Shown here: piece by piece, positions 8,988-18,734 of the stretch | Numbering within the stretch: the stretch's first letter is position 1 | Layout: every line of letters begins with the position of its first letter | Assembly (NCBI RefSeq): GCF_018413645.1 | Contig: NZ_JAHCDA010000003.1 | Coordinates: forward strand, 298,969-362,968 | Direction of reading: 5' to 3' | From: Roseococcus pinisoli | GTDB taxonomy: Bacteria > Pseudomonadota > Alphaproteobacteria > Acetobacterales > Acetobacteraceae | DNA length: 64,000 nt | Made by a program: the position numbers and the translations under genes | Notes under the pieces: generated by a model | What the model saw: only the letters and a program-made list of their open reading frames with translations | Databases searched by the model: none | What the model was told of the DNA's origin: nothing

Positions 8988-10361
8988 GTGTTCGAAGCGC
9001 TTGGCAATAGGCTTCAGGGAGTGTTCGACCGGCTGCGCGGCCGTGGCGCGCTGTCCGAGTCTGACGTGTCCGACGCGCTGCGCGAGGTTCGCGTCGCCCT
9101 GCTCGAGGCGGATGTCGCCCTGCCGGTCGTGCGGGACATCATCGCGAAGGTCCGTGAACGGGCCGTCGGGCAGGAGGTCATCCGCTCGATCCAGCCGGGC
9201 CAGCAGGTCGTCAAGATCGTCCATGACGCGCTGGTCGAGGCGCTGGGTGGTGGCGATGAGGGCGCGCGTGGCCTCGACCTGAACGCGCCTTCGCCGATCC
9301 CCATCCTCATGGTCGGCCTGCAGGGCTCCGGTAAGACCACGACCTCCGGCAAGATCGCGCTGCGCCTCAAGGGGCGCGAGCGCAAGAAGGTCCTGCTGGC
9401 GAGCCTCGACGTGCATCGCCCCGCTGCGCAGCTGCAGCTCGCCCAGTTGGCCGAGCGCGCGGAGGTGGTGAGCCTGCCCATCGTCGCCGGCCAGTCGCCG
9501 CTCCAGATCGCCGAGCGCGCCATGGATCTGGGTCGGCGCGAGCTCTACGACGTCGTCATCCTCGACACCGCCGGCCGCCTCGCCATCGACGATGCGCTGA
9601 TGGACGAGGTGGCGGCGGTCAAGGCGGCGGTGAAGCCGCACGAGACCCTGCTCGTCGTCGACGCCATGACAGGCCAGGACTCCGTGAACACGGCCCGGGC
9701 CTTCAACGAGCGCGTCGGCATCACCGGCATCGTCATGACCCGCGTGGACGGCGATGCCCGTGGCGGCGCCGCCCTCTCGATGCGGGCCGTGACCGGGGCG
9801 CCGATCAAGCTGCTCGGCGCGGGCGAGAAGCTCGATGCGCTGGAGGAGTTCCATCCGGACCGCATCGCCAACCGCATCCTCGGCATGGGCGACATCGTCT
9901 CCCTCGTGGAGCGGGCGGCCGAGACCATCGACCAGGCCGAGGCCGAGAAGCTCGCGGCGCGCATGCAGAAGGGGCAGTTCAGCCTCGAGGACTATGCGAG
10001 CCAGCTGAAGCAGATCGGCAAGATGGGCAGCCTGTCGGGCATCATGGGCATGCTGCCCGGTGCCCAGAAGATCAAGCAGCAGCTGGGCGACGCCAACCTG
10101 GATCAGTCGATCCTGAAGCGTCAGGCGGCCATCATCGGCAGCATGACGATCGGCGAGCGCCGCAAGCCCGAGATCATCAAGGCGTCGCGCAAGAAGCGCA
10201 TCGCCAGCGGCTCCGGTTCCTCCGTGCAGGAGGTGAACAAGCTGCTCAAGCAGTTCGAGGACATGCGCGACATGATGAAGCGCATGAACAAGATGGGTCA
10301 GAAGGGGCTGATGCGTGGCGGGCTCGCCGCGCTCCTCCCCCAAGGCCGCCGGCCGTTCTGA
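8988..10361 (+). CDS. ffh: signal recognition particle protein Ffh (SRP54)
   Basis: This is a 457-residue SRP GTPase: N domain (1-90), G domain with GLQGSGKTT (110-118), DTAGR near 195 and TRVDGDARGG near 247, then a methionine-rich M domain that binds 4.5S RNA and signal sequences. It delivers nascent inner-membrane proteins to FtsY. The start is GTG at 8988, with GGAG about 10 bp upstream. It heads a colinear block with rpsP, rimM, trmD and rplS; the 49-bp gap to rpsP suggests co-transcription. Confidence 0.97.
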   Translation: MFEALGNRLQGVFDRLRGRGALSESDVSDALREVRVALLEADVALPVVRDIIAKVRERAVGQEVIRSIQPGQQVVKIVHDALVEALGGGDEGARGLDLNAPSPIPILMVGLQGSGKTTTSGKIALRLKGRERKKVLLASLDVHRPAAQLQLAQLAERAEVVSLPIVAGQSPLQIAERAMDLGRRELYDVVILDTAGRLAIDDALMDEVAAVKAAVKPHETLLVVDAMTGQDSVNTARAFNERVGITGIVMTRVDGDARGGAALSMRAVTGAPIKLLGAGEKLDALEEFHPDRIANRILGMGDIVSLVERAAETIDQAEAEKLAARMQKGQFSLEDYASQLKQIGKMGSLSGIMGMLPGAQKIKQQLGDANLDQSILKRQAAIIGSMTIGERRKPEIIKASRKKRIASGSGSSVQEVNKLLKQFEDMRDMMKRMNKMGQKGLMRGGLAALLPQGRRPF

Positions 10362-10410
10362 GATGAACCGGCCGTACACCCTTTCCAGTTCCAACTAAGG
10401 AGAGTCCCCG

Positions 10411-10743
10411 ATGGGCCTTAAGATCCGCCTTGCCCGCGCCGGCGCCAAGAAGCGCCCCTACTACCACATCGTGGTGGCCGACAGCCGCTCGCCGCGCGAC
10501 GGCCGCTTCATCGAGAAGCTGGGCAGCTACAACCCGATGCTGCCGGCCGAGCACGAGGATCGCATCCGCCTGCAGGACGAGAAGATCAAGGAGTGGCTGG
10601 GCAAGGGCGCGCTCGCGACCGACCGCGTGGCCAAGTTCCTCGGTAAGGCCGGCATCATCGAGATGCCCGTTTACCCCGAGCAGCCGAAGCAGTCCGCGCC
10701 GAAGAAGAAGGCGCAGGAGCGCGCCGCGGCTGCCGCGCGCTGA
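10411..10743 (+). CDS. rpsP: 30S ribosomal protein bS16
   Basis: This 110-residue bS16 has the conserved start [22 protein letters not shown] and the block [16 protein letters not shown], followed by a lysine/alanine-rich tail longer than in minimal S16 proteins. It is an assembly protein of the 30S body. AAGGAGAG about 8 bp upstream is a strong ribosome-binding site. It lies between ffh and rimM in the classical rpsP-rimM-trmD-rplS order. Confidence 0.98.
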   Translation: MGLKIRLARAGAKKRPYYHIVVADSRSPRDGRFIEKLGSYNPMLPAEHEDRIRLQDEKIKEWLGKGALATDRVAKFLGKAGIIEMPVYPEQPKQSAPKKKAQERAAAAAR

Positions 10744-10768
10744 TCTGAAGGCATTGGGCTGAAGGCAG

Positions 10769-11278
10769 ATGGCGGACACGAAGGTCCTGTTGGGCGAGAT
10801 CGGGAGGCCGCACGGCGTGCGGGGCCTGGTGCACGTCCGCAGCTTCACCGCCGAGCCGGAGGGCCTGACGGCCTATGGTCCGCTGACGGATGAGAGCGGC
10901 ACCCGGCGCTTCGCGCTGGAGCTGCTCACCGCCGATCTCGCGCGGATCGAGGGGGTGCAGGACCGGGATGCCGCGGCGCGGCTGACCGGCACCAAGCTCT
11001 ACGCCCTTCGCGATGCGCTGCCGCCGACGGAGGATCCGGAGGAGTTCTACCTCTCGGATCTCGAGGGTCTTCCCGCCTTCACCGAGGACGGGGCTTCGCT
11101 GGGCCGGGTTCGTGCCGTCGAGGATCACGGGGCAGGGGCCTTCCTGGTGCTGGAGGGTCCGCCCGAGCGGCTGGTCCCCTTCACGCGCGCGTCGGTTCCG
11201 GTCGTGGACCTGGCGGCTGGGCGCATCGTCGTGGCGCCGCCTGCCGAGGTCGTCGTGGAAGGGGAGGAGGGCGCATGA
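10769..11278 (+). CDS. rimM: ribosome maturation factor RimM
   Basis: The 169-residue RimM has the N-terminal [19 protein letters not shown] motif, then a PRC-barrel domain with [11 protein letters not shown] and a C-terminal [20 protein letters not shown]. It binds uS19 during maturation of the 30S head. Its stop overlaps the trmD start by 4 bp (ATGA), so the two are translationally coupled. Confidence 0.97.
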   Translation: MADTKVLLGEIGRPHGVRGLVHVRSFTAEPEGLTAYGPLTDESGTRRFALELLTADLARIEGVQDRDAAARLTGTKLYALRDALPPTEDPEEFYLSDLEGLPAFTEDGASLGRVRAVEDHGAGAFLVLEGPPERLVPFTRASVPVVDLAAGRIVVAPPAEVVVEGEEGA

Positions 11279-11988
11279 GCTGGTCCGCCACCCTCCTGAC
11301 GCTCTTCCCCGAGATGTTCCCGGGTCCGCTCGGCACCTCGCTCGCCGGGCGCGCCCTGCGCGAGGGCATCTGGTCCTGCGAGGCGCGCGACATCCGTGCG
11401 CAGGCGCTGGACCGGCACCGCACGGTCGACGACACGCCGTTCGGCGGCGGCGCGGGTATGGTGATGCGGCCGGACGTGGTGGATGCGGCGATCGCCGCGG
11501 CCATGCCGGCAGGCGATCCGCGCCCGCTGATCTACCTGACGCCGCGCGGGCGGCTGCTCGACCAGGCGCTGGTCCGTCAGCTGGCGGCCGGGCCGGGCGT
11601 GGTGCTGCTCTGCGGCCGCTACGAGGGCGTCGACCAGCGCGTGATCGAGGCCCGCGGGATGATCGAGGTCTCCATCGGGGACTACGTCCTCTCCGGCGGG
11701 GAGATCGGGGCGCTGACGCTGCTTGACGCCTGCATCCGGCTTCTGCCCGGCGTCATGGGCGCGGCCGAGAGCGCGGTCGAGGAAAGCCACAGCGCCGGGC
11801 TCCTCGAATACCCGCAATACACCCGGCCCGCCGAATGGCAGGGCCGCGCCGTGCCGCAAGTGCTCCTCTCCGGCCACCATGCCGAGGTCGCGCGCTGGCG
11901 GCGGCAGGAATCCGAGGCCGCGACGCGCGAGCGCCGGCCGGACCTATGGACCCGAACGCAGGTTGCCGCCGATGGCGCCGCAGCCTAG
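11275..11988 (+). CDS. trmD: tRNA (guanine-N1)-methyltransferase TrmD
   Basis: This 237-residue SPOUT-class methyltransferase shows the knotted SAM-binding elements: [12 protein letters not shown]-like strand (YLTPRGR), [15 protein letters not shown] and [11 protein letters not shown]. TrmD makes m1G37 in tRNAs that have G at position 36, preventing +1 frameshifting. The start overlaps the rimM stop by 4 bp. The rplS start is 26 bp downstream. Confidence 0.97.
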   Translation: MSWSATLLTLFPEMFPGPLGTSLAGRALREGIWSCEARDIRAQALDRHRTVDDTPFGGGAGMVMRPDVVDAAIAAAMPAGDPRPLIYLTPRGRLLDQALVRQLAAGPGVVLLCGRYEGVDQRVIEARGMIEVSIGDYVLSGGEIGALTLLDACIRLLPGVMGAAESAVEESHSAGLLEYPQYTRPAEWQGRAVPQVLLSGHHAEVARWRRQESEAATRERRPDLWTRTQVAADGAAA

Positions 11989-12014
11989 ATGCACATATCG
12001 AAAGGACTAATCCC

Positions 12015-12431
12015 ATGAACCTGCTGCAGCAATTCGATGCCGACCAGAAGGCCCGCCTCATCGCCACGCGGCCCGTGCCGGAATTCGCCCCGGGCGACAC
12101 CGTGCGCGTGATGGTCCGGGTCGTCGAGGGCGAGCGCGTCCGCACCCAGGCCTACGAGGGCGTGGTGATCGCGCGGTCCAACCGCGGCCTGCACAGCAAC
12201 TTCACGGTCCGCAAGCTCTCCTACGGCGAGGGCGTGGAGCGCGTCTTCCCGGTGCATTCCCCGGCGATCGCCGACATCGTCGTCGTGCGTCGTGGTAAGG
12301 TGCGGCGCGCCAAGCTGTACTACCTGCGCGGCCGGACGGGTAAGTCGGCGCGTATCGCCGAGAAGCTGGGGCTGCGACCCACCGCTCAGGCGGCGGCCCC
12401 CGCGGCAGCCGGCGAGGCCAGCGAGGCCTGA
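12015..12431 (+). CDS. rplS: 50S ribosomal protein bL19
   Basis: This is a 138-residue bL19 with [28 protein letters not shown] and the C-terminal [20 protein letters not shown] block; the Ala/Glu-rich tail is an extension. The ATG at 12015 gives the family's usual N-terminus, although the frame is open further upstream inside trmD. bL19 sits at the 30S/50S interface. A strong intrinsic terminator follows 14 bp after the stop codon and separates it from leuC. Confidence 0.97.
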   Translation: MNLLQQFDADQKARLIATRPVPEFAPGDTVRVMVRVVEGERVRTQAYEGVVIARSNRGLHSNFTVRKLSYGEGVERVFPVHSPAIADIVVVRRGKVRRAKLYYLRGRTGKSARIAEKLGLRPTAQAAAPAAAGEASEA

Positions 12432-12445
12432 GGCCTCCACCAACA

Positions 12446-12473
12446 GGCCGCGCCGCGAGGCGCGGCCTTTTTT
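12446..12473 (+). terminator. intrinsic terminator after rplS
   Basis: A perfect 9-bp G/C stem (GGCCGCGCC 12446-12454, GGCGCGGCC 12459-12467) closes on a GCGA tetraloop and is followed directly by six T residues (12468-12473). This is the best-formed intrinsic terminator in the window. Only 21 bp separate the T-run from the leuC ribosome-binding site. Confidence 0.93.
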
Positions 12474-12476
12474 GAT

Positions 12477-12496
12477 CCATACCCTGTAGGTATTGG
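12477..12496 (+). promoter_or_regulatory. small hairpin abutting the leuC ribosome-binding site
   Basis: ATACC (12479-12483) pairs with GGTAT (12489-12493) across a CTGTA loop, and flanking CC/GG can extend the stem with one bulged base. The 3' arm runs into the GGGGGA Shine-Dalgarno sequence of leuC (12495-12500), so the fold could limit ribosome access. Function is inferred only from position. Confidence 0.35.
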
Positions 12497-12507
12497 GGGA
12501 AATGCTA

Positions 12508-13938
12508 ATGAGCGCCGAAAAGCCGCGCACCTTGTTCGATAAGATCTGGGCGCATCACGTCGTGGACACGCTCGCCGACGGGACGGCCCTTCTCTACATC
12601 GACCGCCACCTCGTCCACGAGGTCACCAGCCCCCAGGCCTTCGAAGGCCTTCGCGTCGCCGGCCGCCCGGTGCACCGTCCCGACGCGACCATCGCCGTCG
12701 TGGACCACAACATCGCGACCGACAGCAGCCGCCGCACCGGGATCCTGGATCCCGAGAGCCGCCTGCAGGTCGAGACGCTGGAGCAGAACGTCGCCGCCTT
12801 CGGCGTGCCCTACATCCCGCTGCTCGATGCGCGGCAGGGCATCGTCCATGTGATCGGGCCCGAGCTCGGCCTCTCGCTGCCCGGCATGACGATCGTCTGC
12901 GGCGACAGCCACACCTCGACCCATGGCGCCATGGGCGCGCTCGCCTTCGGCATCGGCACGAGCGAGGTGGAGCACGTCCTCGCCACGCAGACGCTGCTGC
13001 AGAAGCCGGCGAAGAACATGCGCGTGACGGTGGACGGCCAGCTGCCCATGGGCTGCACCGCCAAGGACATCGTGCTGGCCATCATCGGCAAGATCGGCAC
13101 GGCCGGCGGCACCGGCCACGTCATCGAATTCGCCGGCGAGGCGATCCGCGCGCTCGACATGGCGGGGCGGATGACGGTCTGCAACATGAGCATCGAGGCC
13201 GGTGCCCGCGCCGGCATGGTGGCCCCCGACCAGACGACCTTCGACTACGTGAAGGGGCGCCCGCACGCGCCGCAGGGCGAGGCCTTCGACCGTGCGGTGG
13301 CCTGGTGGTCGACCCTGCCGAGCGATCCGGGCGCGCATTTCGACAAGGAAGTCTCCCTCCGCGCCGAGGAGATCGTGCCCATGGTGACCTGGGGCACGAG
13401 CCCCGAGGACGTGGCGCCCATCACGGCCCTGGTGCCCGATCCGGACGCGGCGGATGACGAGACGCGCCGCGCCCAGCTCCAGCGCATGGTGGAGTATATG
13501 GGCCTGACGCCGGGCCAGAAGCTCACCGACCTCAAGGTGGATGTCGTCTTCATCGGCAGCTGCACCAACAGCCGCATCGAGGACATCCGTGCCGCGGCGG
13601 CCATCGCGAAGGGCCGCCATGTCGCCGAGGGCGTCCGGGCGATGGTCGTGCCGGGATCGGGGCTGGTGAAGCAGCAGGCAGAGGCCGAGGGCCTCGACCG
13701 CGTCCTCGTCGAGGCCGGCTTCGAGTGGCGCGAGGCCGGTTGCTCGATGTGCCTCGGCATGAACCCGGACAAGCTGACGCCGGGCCAGCGCTCGGCCAGC
13801 ACCTCCAACCGCAACTTCGAGGGGCGGCAGGGCCCGGGCGGCCGGACGCATCTGCTGTCGCCGGCCATGGCGGCCGCGGCCGCGCTGGCGGGGCATCTGG
13901 CCGATGTCCGCGACTGGCAACCCGTTGGGAGCGCCTGA
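12508..13938 (+). CDS. leuC: 3-isopropylmalate dehydratase large subunit
   Basis: This is a 476-residue LeuC of the aconitase family. The [4Fe-4S] ligands are Cys352 in GSCTNSR and Cys412/Cys415 in [30 protein letters not shown] is also conserved. With LeuD it isomerises 2-isopropylmalate to 3-isopropylmalate in leucine synthesis. The ATG at 12508 is chosen because GGGGGA ends 7 bp before it; ATG 12502 lies too close to that site. leuD starts 3 bp after the stop, and leuB follows, forming leuCDB. Confidence 0.97.
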   Translation: MSAEKPRTLFDKIWAHHVVDTLADGTALLYIDRHLVHEVTSPQAFEGLRVAGRPVHRPDATIAVVDHNIATDSSRRTGILDPESRLQVETLEQNVAAFGVPYIPLLDARQGIVHVIGPELGLSLPGMTIVCGDSHTSTHGAMGALAFGIGTSEVEHVLATQTLLQKPAKNMRVTVDGQLPMGCTAKDIVLAIIGKIGTAGGTGHVIEFAGEAIRALDMAGRMTVCNMSIEAGARAGMVAPDQTTFDYVKGRPHAPQGEAFDRAVAWWSTLPSDPGAHFDKEVSLRAEEIVPMVTWGTSPEDVAPITALVPDPDAADDETRRAQLQRMVEYMGLTPGQKLTDLKVDVVFIGSCTNSRIEDIRAAAAIAKGRHVAEGVRAMVVPGSGLVKQQAEAEGLDRVLVEAGFEWREAGCSMCLGMNPDKLTPGQRSASTSNRNFEGRQGPGGRTHLLSPAMAAAAALAGHLADVRDWQPVGSA

Positions 13939-13941
13939 TCC

Positions 13942-14553
13942 ATGAAGCCCTTCACGACCCTGACTGGCGTCGCGGCGCCCCTGCCGGCCGCCAATGTCGA
14001 CACCGACAAGATCATCCCGGCGCGCTTCCTCAAGACCATCGCGCGCACGGGCCTCGGCAAGCATCTCTTCGCCAATATGCGCTTCAACGCGGATGGTTCG
14101 GAGAAGCCCGACTTCGTGCTGAACCAGCCAGCCTACCGCAATGCCGAGATCCTCATTGCCTTCGAGAATTTCGGCTGCGGCAGCTCGCGTGAGCACGCGC
14201 CCTGGGCGCTGCTGGACTTCGGCATCCGCTGCGTCATCGCGCCGGACTTCGCCGACATCTTCCACAACAACAGCTTCAAGAACGGCATCCTGCCGGTGAA
14301 GCTGCCGCGGGAGATCTGCGAGAAGCTCATGGAAGACGCGAAGCTGGGCGGCAATGCCCGCCTGACCGTCGATCTCGAGCGCTCGGTCGTCATCCGGCCG
14401 AACGGGGAGGAAATCCCCTTCGCGATCGACGCCTTCCGCCGCCATTGCCTGCTGAACGGCCTCGACGACATCGGTCAGACGCTGCAGCACAAGTCCGCCA
14501 TCGATGGCTTCGAGGCGCGTCAGCGCGCCGCGCAGCCCTGGCTCTACGGTTGA
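13942..14553 (+). CDS. leuD: 3-isopropylmalate dehydratase small subunit
   Basis: The 203-residue LeuD carries [16 protein letters not shown] near the N-terminus and the swivel-domain motif [19 protein letters not shown] near 75, followed by [14 protein letters not shown]. It pairs with LeuC to complete the isomerase active site. Spacing to leuC is 3 bp and to leuB 10 bp, consistent with one transcript. Confidence 0.97.
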   Translation: MKPFTTLTGVAAPLPAANVDTDKIIPARFLKTIARTGLGKHLFANMRFNADGSEKPDFVLNQPAYRNAEILIAFENFGCGSSREHAPWALLDFGIRCVIAPDFADIFHNNSFKNGILPVKLPREICEKLMEDAKLGGNARLTVDLERSVVIRPNGEEIPFAIDAFRRHCLLNGLDDIGQTLQHKSAIDGFEARQRAAQPWLYG

Positions 14554-14563
14554 GAGAATCCTG

Positions 14564-15676
14564 ATGTCTGCGAACAAGAAGCTGCTGGTTCTGCCCGGCG
14601 ACGGCATTGGCCCCGAGGTGATGGCCGAGGTGCGTCGCGTGATCGATTGGATGGGGCGGAACCGCCGCGCCAGCTTCGAGATCGTCGAGGGCCTCGTGGG
14701 CGGCGCCGCCCTTGATGCCGAGGGCACGCCGTGCCCCGACAAGACGGTCGAGGCGGCGCGCGATGCCGATGCCGTGCTCTTCGGCAGCGTCGGCGGCCCG
14801 AAGTGGGATTCGCTGCCCTTCGACCAGCGCCCCGAGCTCGGCATCCTGCGCCTGCGCAAGGACCTGGGCCTTTTTGCGAATCTGCGCCCGGCCATCGTGT
14901 TCGATCCGCTGGCCGATGCCTCCTCGCTCAAGCAGGACGTCGTGCGCGGCCTCGACGTCATGATCGTGCGTGAGAGCACGGGCGGTATCTACTTCGGCGA
15001 GCCGCGCGGTGTTCACACCGATTCGAACGGCAAGCGCGTCGGCATCGACACCGAGGTCTATTCCGAGGACGAGATCGCCCGCGTCGCGCGAGTCGCCTTC
15101 GACCTCGCGCGCAAGCGCCGCAACAAGGTGACGAGCACCGAGAAGGCCAATGTGATGCAGAGCGGCCGCCTCTGGCGCGCCGTGGTCAGCGAGGTCCACA
15201 AGGCCGAGTTCGCCGATGTCGAACTTGAGCACATGTACGCCGACAACGCGGCCATGCAGCTCTGCTCGCGCCCCAAGCAGTTTGACGTGATCCTGGCATC
15301 CAACCTCTTCGGCGACGTGCTGAGCGACCTGGCGGCCGCCCTGACGGGCTCGCTGGGCATGCTGCCCTCGGCGACGCTGGGAGCGGTGGGCTCCAATGGG
15401 AAGCGCCATGCGCTGTACGAGCCGATTCACGGCTCCGCGCCGGACATCGCGGGCAAGGGAATCGCCAATCCCTCCGCGCAGATCCTGTCCTTCGCGATGC
15501 TGCTGCGCTGGTCCTTCGGCATGGAGGAGGATGCGCGCCTCATCGAGCGTGCCGTGGAGCAGGTTCTCGCGGGCGGTCTGCGCACGGCTGACATCATGCA
15601 GACGGGCAAGAACCGCGCCGGTACGGCCGAAATGGGCGCGGCGGTGCTGCGCGAACTCGACCGTCTGAGCGCCTGA
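14564..15676 (+). CDS. leuB: 3-isopropylmalate dehydrogenase
   Basis: This 370-residue LeuB starts [19 protein letters not shown], the conserved N-terminus, so the ATG at 14564 is preferred over in-frame starts inside leuD. Substrate and metal-binding segments include [29 protein letters not shown] and the [18 protein letters not shown] block with metal-binding aspartates. It oxidatively decarboxylates 3-isopropylmalate to 2-oxoisocaproate with NAD+. It ends the leuCDB group; leuA is not in the window. Confidence 0.97.
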   Translation: MSANKKLLVLPGDGIGPEVMAEVRRVIDWMGRNRRASFEIVEGLVGGAALDAEGTPCPDKTVEAARDADAVLFGSVGGPKWDSLPFDQRPELGILRLRKDLGLFANLRPAIVFDPLADASSLKQDVVRGLDVMIVRESTGGIYFGEPRGVHTDSNGKRVGIDTEVYSEDEIARVARVAFDLARKRRNKVTSTEKANVMQSGRLWRAVVSEVHKAEFADVELEHMYADNAAMQLCSRPKQFDVILASNLFGDVLSDLAAALTGSLGMLPSATLGAVGSNGKRHALYEPIHGSAPDIAGKGIANPSAQILSFAMLLRWSFGMEEDARLIERAVEQVLAGGLRTADIMQTGKNRAGTAEMGAAVLRELDRLSA

Positions 15677-15754
15677 TCGCATTTCTGTAAAAAACCTTGG
15701 GCCCGGGGGGCTTGCGCCCCTCGAGCGGGAGAGGTAATTCCCAGCCCACGGCAC

Positions 15755-15830
15755 GCACCCGTAGCTCAATGGATAGAGCACCAGACTACGAATCTGGGGG
15801 TTGGAGGTTCGAGTCCTTCCGGGTGCGCCA
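15755..15830 (+). tRNA. tRNA-Arg (anticodon ACG)
   Basis: A 76-nt cloverleaf can be drawn. The acceptor GCACCCG pairs with CGGGTGC, the D stem is GCTC/GAGC, the anticodon stem CCAGA/TCTGG carries a CTACGAA loop with anticodon ACG at 15788-15790, and the T arm is GGAGG-TTCGAGT-CCTTC. Discriminator G and an encoded CCA end (15828-15830) follow. ACG is normally deaminated to ICG and reads CGU/CGC/CGA arginine codons. Confidence 0.97.
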
Positions 15831-16092
15831 CTTCTCTTCAGCGCTGCGATGATTGAAGACTGGCAGGTTCCAGTTCGAAGCGCCATGCCTTTGTCGGGCA
15901 CTCCTGATCTAGCTTCATCATCCAGTCACGGGATCCGCAGATAAGGCGGAGGCCGCGGTGCTTCTCCAAATCGCCTGCCTGGTTTGATCCGAATCTGCCG
16001 TGGGCAGCGCGGGTGAACACTCTGGGCATAGGCGCCGCAGCGGCTGTGGCCCGTTTCGAGCGCCCGGAGGCCGACGTAAGAGCCGTGCCTCC

Positions 16093-18387
16093 TCAATGCG
16101 TCCCGGCGGCGCTGTTCAACGACGAGACGGGCAGGTCGATCTCAATGGTCAGGCCCTCCGGCGACGCTGACCGTGTCGCCTTACCCTGAAGCTGCCCTTC
16201 GACGATGGCGTCGAACAGTTGGGAGCCAAGCCCGGCGCCCTGGTGGCTCGACGGTTGTGACGCGACAACCTCTAGCCAGCGAATCCGGCAGCGATCATCG
16301 ACGTGGCTGAGCTCGATTCGAAGCCGGCCTTCGCCATCGCTGAGCGCGCCGTACTTGACGGCATTCGTCGCCAGTTCGTGGAAGATCAGCGCGATCGGGG
16401 TGAGGGCCGTTGAATCGACCGGCAGATCGTCGCCGGTGATCGTGATGCGGTCCCCGCCCGTATCGTAGGGAGCGAGAAGACGCCGCAGCAGTTCCGTCGT
16501 GGTGGTGGAAGCCCTGTCCTGGTTCCGGCGGATGAGGCGGTGCGCATCGTGGAGCGCCTTCAAACGGCCCTGAAGAGCCTCCGTCACGGCAGCCACGTCC
16601 GAGGCTTCGTAGGCGGTGAGGCGGACCAGGGCGTTCACGAGGGCGAAGAGGTTGCCGATCCGATGGTCCAGTTCACGCGCCACGATCTCGCGCTCGGCCT
16701 CGAGGTGCTTCGCGTCGTCGATATCCGTGGAGGTGCCGTACCAGCGCGTGATCGCGCCCTCCGGATTTCGCAGCGGCTTGGCGAGCACCTTGAGCCAGCG
16801 ATAGCTGCCGTCGCGATATCGGAAGCGATAGTCGATCGAGTAGGTCTCTCCCGTTGCGAGGCAGGTTTTCCAGGTTTCATCGACCCTGGGTTTGTCGTCG
16901 GGATGAACCAGCTCCTTCCAGGTTTCGGGTAAGATGTCTTCGGTGGCGATGCCGGTGAACTCGGTCCAGCGGCAGTTGAAATAGTCGTGCTGCCCTTGGG
17001 CGTCCGTGCTCCAGACAATCTCCGGAATGGACTCGCTCACGATGTTGAAGCGCCTGTTGCTTTGTTCAAGCGCTTCGACAGCTTCGGTTTGCTCGGTGAT
17101 ATCGACGAGGATCCCCGCCAGGCATGACGCCGCGCCATTCTTGTCGCGCATCGGCTTCCCGAAAGCGGCGAACCGTCGGATCTCACCTGCCGGCGTCGTT
17201 ACCCTGTATTGGCAGCGATAGTCAGAGCCGGTCGCTATCGCGGCGCCGAGGGCGCCGTAGACGCGTTCCCGATCGTCGGGGTGAATGAGCTTGGCGAGTT
17301 TGCCATGGAGAAGGCCGCGGCCCTTCCCGACATCAAACAGTTGCGGGAATTTGCCTTCGCCCGTGATGTCGCTGTCCGTCAGGTCCAGCTCCCACGTGGC
17401 GACGATCCCGCCTGCATCCAGCGCCAGATCGGCACGCTGCCGGGCAAGCGAGAGCTTACTGGCCAGCTCCTCCCGGCTGCGCATCACGATCGACAGGGTG
17501 ATCGGTGCCATCGCGATCATGAAGACCGCCAATCTCATGGAGACCATGGCATGGTCGGCATGGGCGCCCGCGACATCCGGAAGGTAGGCGGCGCACATGA
17601 AGATCAGCGACCAGCAGTTGAACACGAAGGCGAGAAGGGAGACGACGAAAACGGAATAGGCCAGGCTGCACCAAAGCAGCGCCGGCACTGCGAAGGCGAT
17701 GGCGCCTGGTCCTCCGACCATCATCGCGAAGGCGCCGGACGCCGCCAGCGCCAGGACCGGAACGGCCTTCCGCGTGCACAGCGCCAAGCTCCATGATCGG
17801 AGATCCGGGATCAAACTTTGAGGGAGCGGTGCAGATAGGATCACGGGCAGCAAGGCGATGTAGTTGACGAGTTCCGTGACGAACCAGAACGTCCCTGCAT
17901 TGACGGCTCCGAGCCTCAGCAGGAAAGGATCCGCGAGAGCGCCCGCGAGCCCCGTCACGGCTGCCGCCACCGCCGAGACAAGGACGAGGTACAGCGCGGA
18001 AACCGGCTCGCGCATCCGCAGGGCATTCTCCGGAAGATACTGATAGACGAGATAGGCAGCCCCAATGCCGCAGAGGTTCGCTGCATTGAGCAGAAGGGCT
18101 TTTAAGAGATCGGTGCCGGCGATCAGGTCGGCCGCCATATAGGCCGCCGCGGCTGCCAGCCAAACCGATGTGCGGCGTGTATCGGGCAGGCGAACAAGCA
18201 AGCCGAGCACGACCGCATTGGCCGGCCATATCATCGCCAGATGCGCGCTCGGCCTCGTCACGATACCGAGCGCGCAGGCTGTGAAGCTGATGACACCGAT
18301 GATGAGGGCGGGCGAAATCGAAGCCGAGGGCAGGCGCAAGACGTGCTTGGCATTTCTGCCCCATGCAGCGCCTTCTACGGAGTTCAT
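16093..18387 (-). CDS. MASE1-PAS-PAS-HWE sensor histidine kinase
   Basis: This is a 764-residue membrane sensor kinase. An N-terminal multi-helix MASE1-type domain (about 25-310; IWPANAVVLGLLVRLP is characteristic) is followed by two PAS/PAC modules (about 325-440 and 445-565, ending YRCQYRVTTPAGEIRRF and RYRDGSYRWLKV). The HWE transmitter has the phosphoacceptor His575 in ARELDHRIGNLF, an N-box HELATNAVKYG near 670 and the W-x-E of the family at Trp704/Glu706. GGGGAGA lies before the ATG. No response regulator adjoins it, so it is an orphan, and base composition is visibly less GC-rich than in neighbours. The signal is unknown. Confidence 0.92.
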   Translation of the reverse strand: MNSVEGAAWGRNAKHVLRLPSASISPALIIGVISFTACALGIVTRPSAHLAMIWPANAVVLGLLVRLPDTRRTSVWLAAAAAYMAADLIAGTDLLKALLLNAANLCGIGAAYLVYQYLPENALRMREPVSALYLVLVSAVAAAVTGLAGALADPFLLRLGAVNAGTFWFVTELVNYIALLPVILSAPLPQSLIPDLRSWSLALCTRKAVPVLALAASGAFAMMVGGPGAIAFAVPALLWCSLAYSVFVVSLLAFVFNCWSLIFMCAAYLPDVAGAHADHAMVSMRLAVFMIAMAPITLSIVMRSREELASKLSLARQRADLALDAGGIVATWELDLTDSDITGEGKFPQLFDVGKGRGLLHGKLAKLIHPDDRERVYGALGAAIATGSDYRCQYRVTTPAGEIRRFAAFGKPMRDKNGAASCLAGILVDITEQTEAVEALEQSNRRFNIVSESIPEIVWSTDAQGQHDYFNCRWTEFTGIATEDILPETWKELVHPDDKPRVDETWKTCLATGETYSIDYRFRYRDGSYRWLKVLAKPLRNPEGAITRWYGTSTDIDDAKHLEAEREIVARELDHRIGNLFALVNALVRLTAYEASDVAAVTEALQGRLKALHDAHRLIRRNQDRASTTTTELLRRLLAPYDTGGDRITITGDDLPVDSTALTPIALIFHELATNAVKYGALSDGEGRLRIELSHVDDRCRIRWLEVVASQPSSHQGAGLGSQLFDAIVEGQLQGKATRSASPEGLTIEIDLPVSSLNSAAGTH

Positions 18388-18734
18388 CTAAGTCTCCCCG
18401 CATAAAACTGGCGCAAATTAACACATCAGACCCTTGGGGCGATCTTTTTCTATTTATGCGGCAGAGAAATCAAAATTGCGTTTCTGGAAATATTTTTTCT
18501 GATTGTTGATTATAAGAGCGGGCGGCATCCTTTTGAATCTTCAGGAGCGACCGTTTATCGGACTGGCCCGGCGGCCGCGGCGATGAAAGATTTTAACACG
18601 ATTGCAGAGCTGAATGGTTTCCGCGGCGCGAGCCGGGGTGGCCACCCGTCCGACAGTTGTCATCAGCGCCGGGTGCTCCTTCGTCTCCATCGTCGGCGGC
18701 CCGCGTGGAGCGGCTCGGCTTACCTCGTGCGGGT
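18388..18734. other. 347-bp AT-rich intergenic region
   Basis: No convincing gene is seen between the HWE kinase start and the DMT transporter stop. The part from about 18420 to 18540 is markedly AT-rich for this window (runs such as TATTTTTTCT) and contains the kinase's likely promoter. The remainder to 18734 returns to high GC and shows no recognised repeat, RNA or protein remnant. Confidence 0.6.
18509..18537 (-). promoter_or_regulatory. candidate sigma-70 promoter of the HWE kinase gene
   Basis: On the minus strand TTCAAA (18537-18532) and a perfect TATAAT (18514-18509) are separated by 17 bp. Transcription would start near 18502 and give a leader of about 115 nt before the kinase ATG at 18387. 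The -35 matches 4 of 6 consensus bases. Confidence 0.5.

Noticed and set aside
8013-10394. A 793-codon open frame antisense to thrS, infC, ffh
   Set aside because: It covers three well-supported genes and has no recognisable domain; a GC-driven shadow.
12505-14979. An 824-codon open frame antisense to leuC-leuD-leuB
   Set aside because: Overlaps three genes with intact catalytic motifs; shadow.
15838-16029. A 63-codon minus-strand open frame between tRNA-Arg and the kinase gene
   Set aside because: No Shine-Dalgarno, no recognisable family, and its position gives no support; left as intergenic.
15755-18734. Genomic island bounded by tRNA-Arg
   Set aside because: Composition hints at it, but no integrase, no repeated tRNA 3' end and no mobility gene were found, so not annotated as a mobile element.
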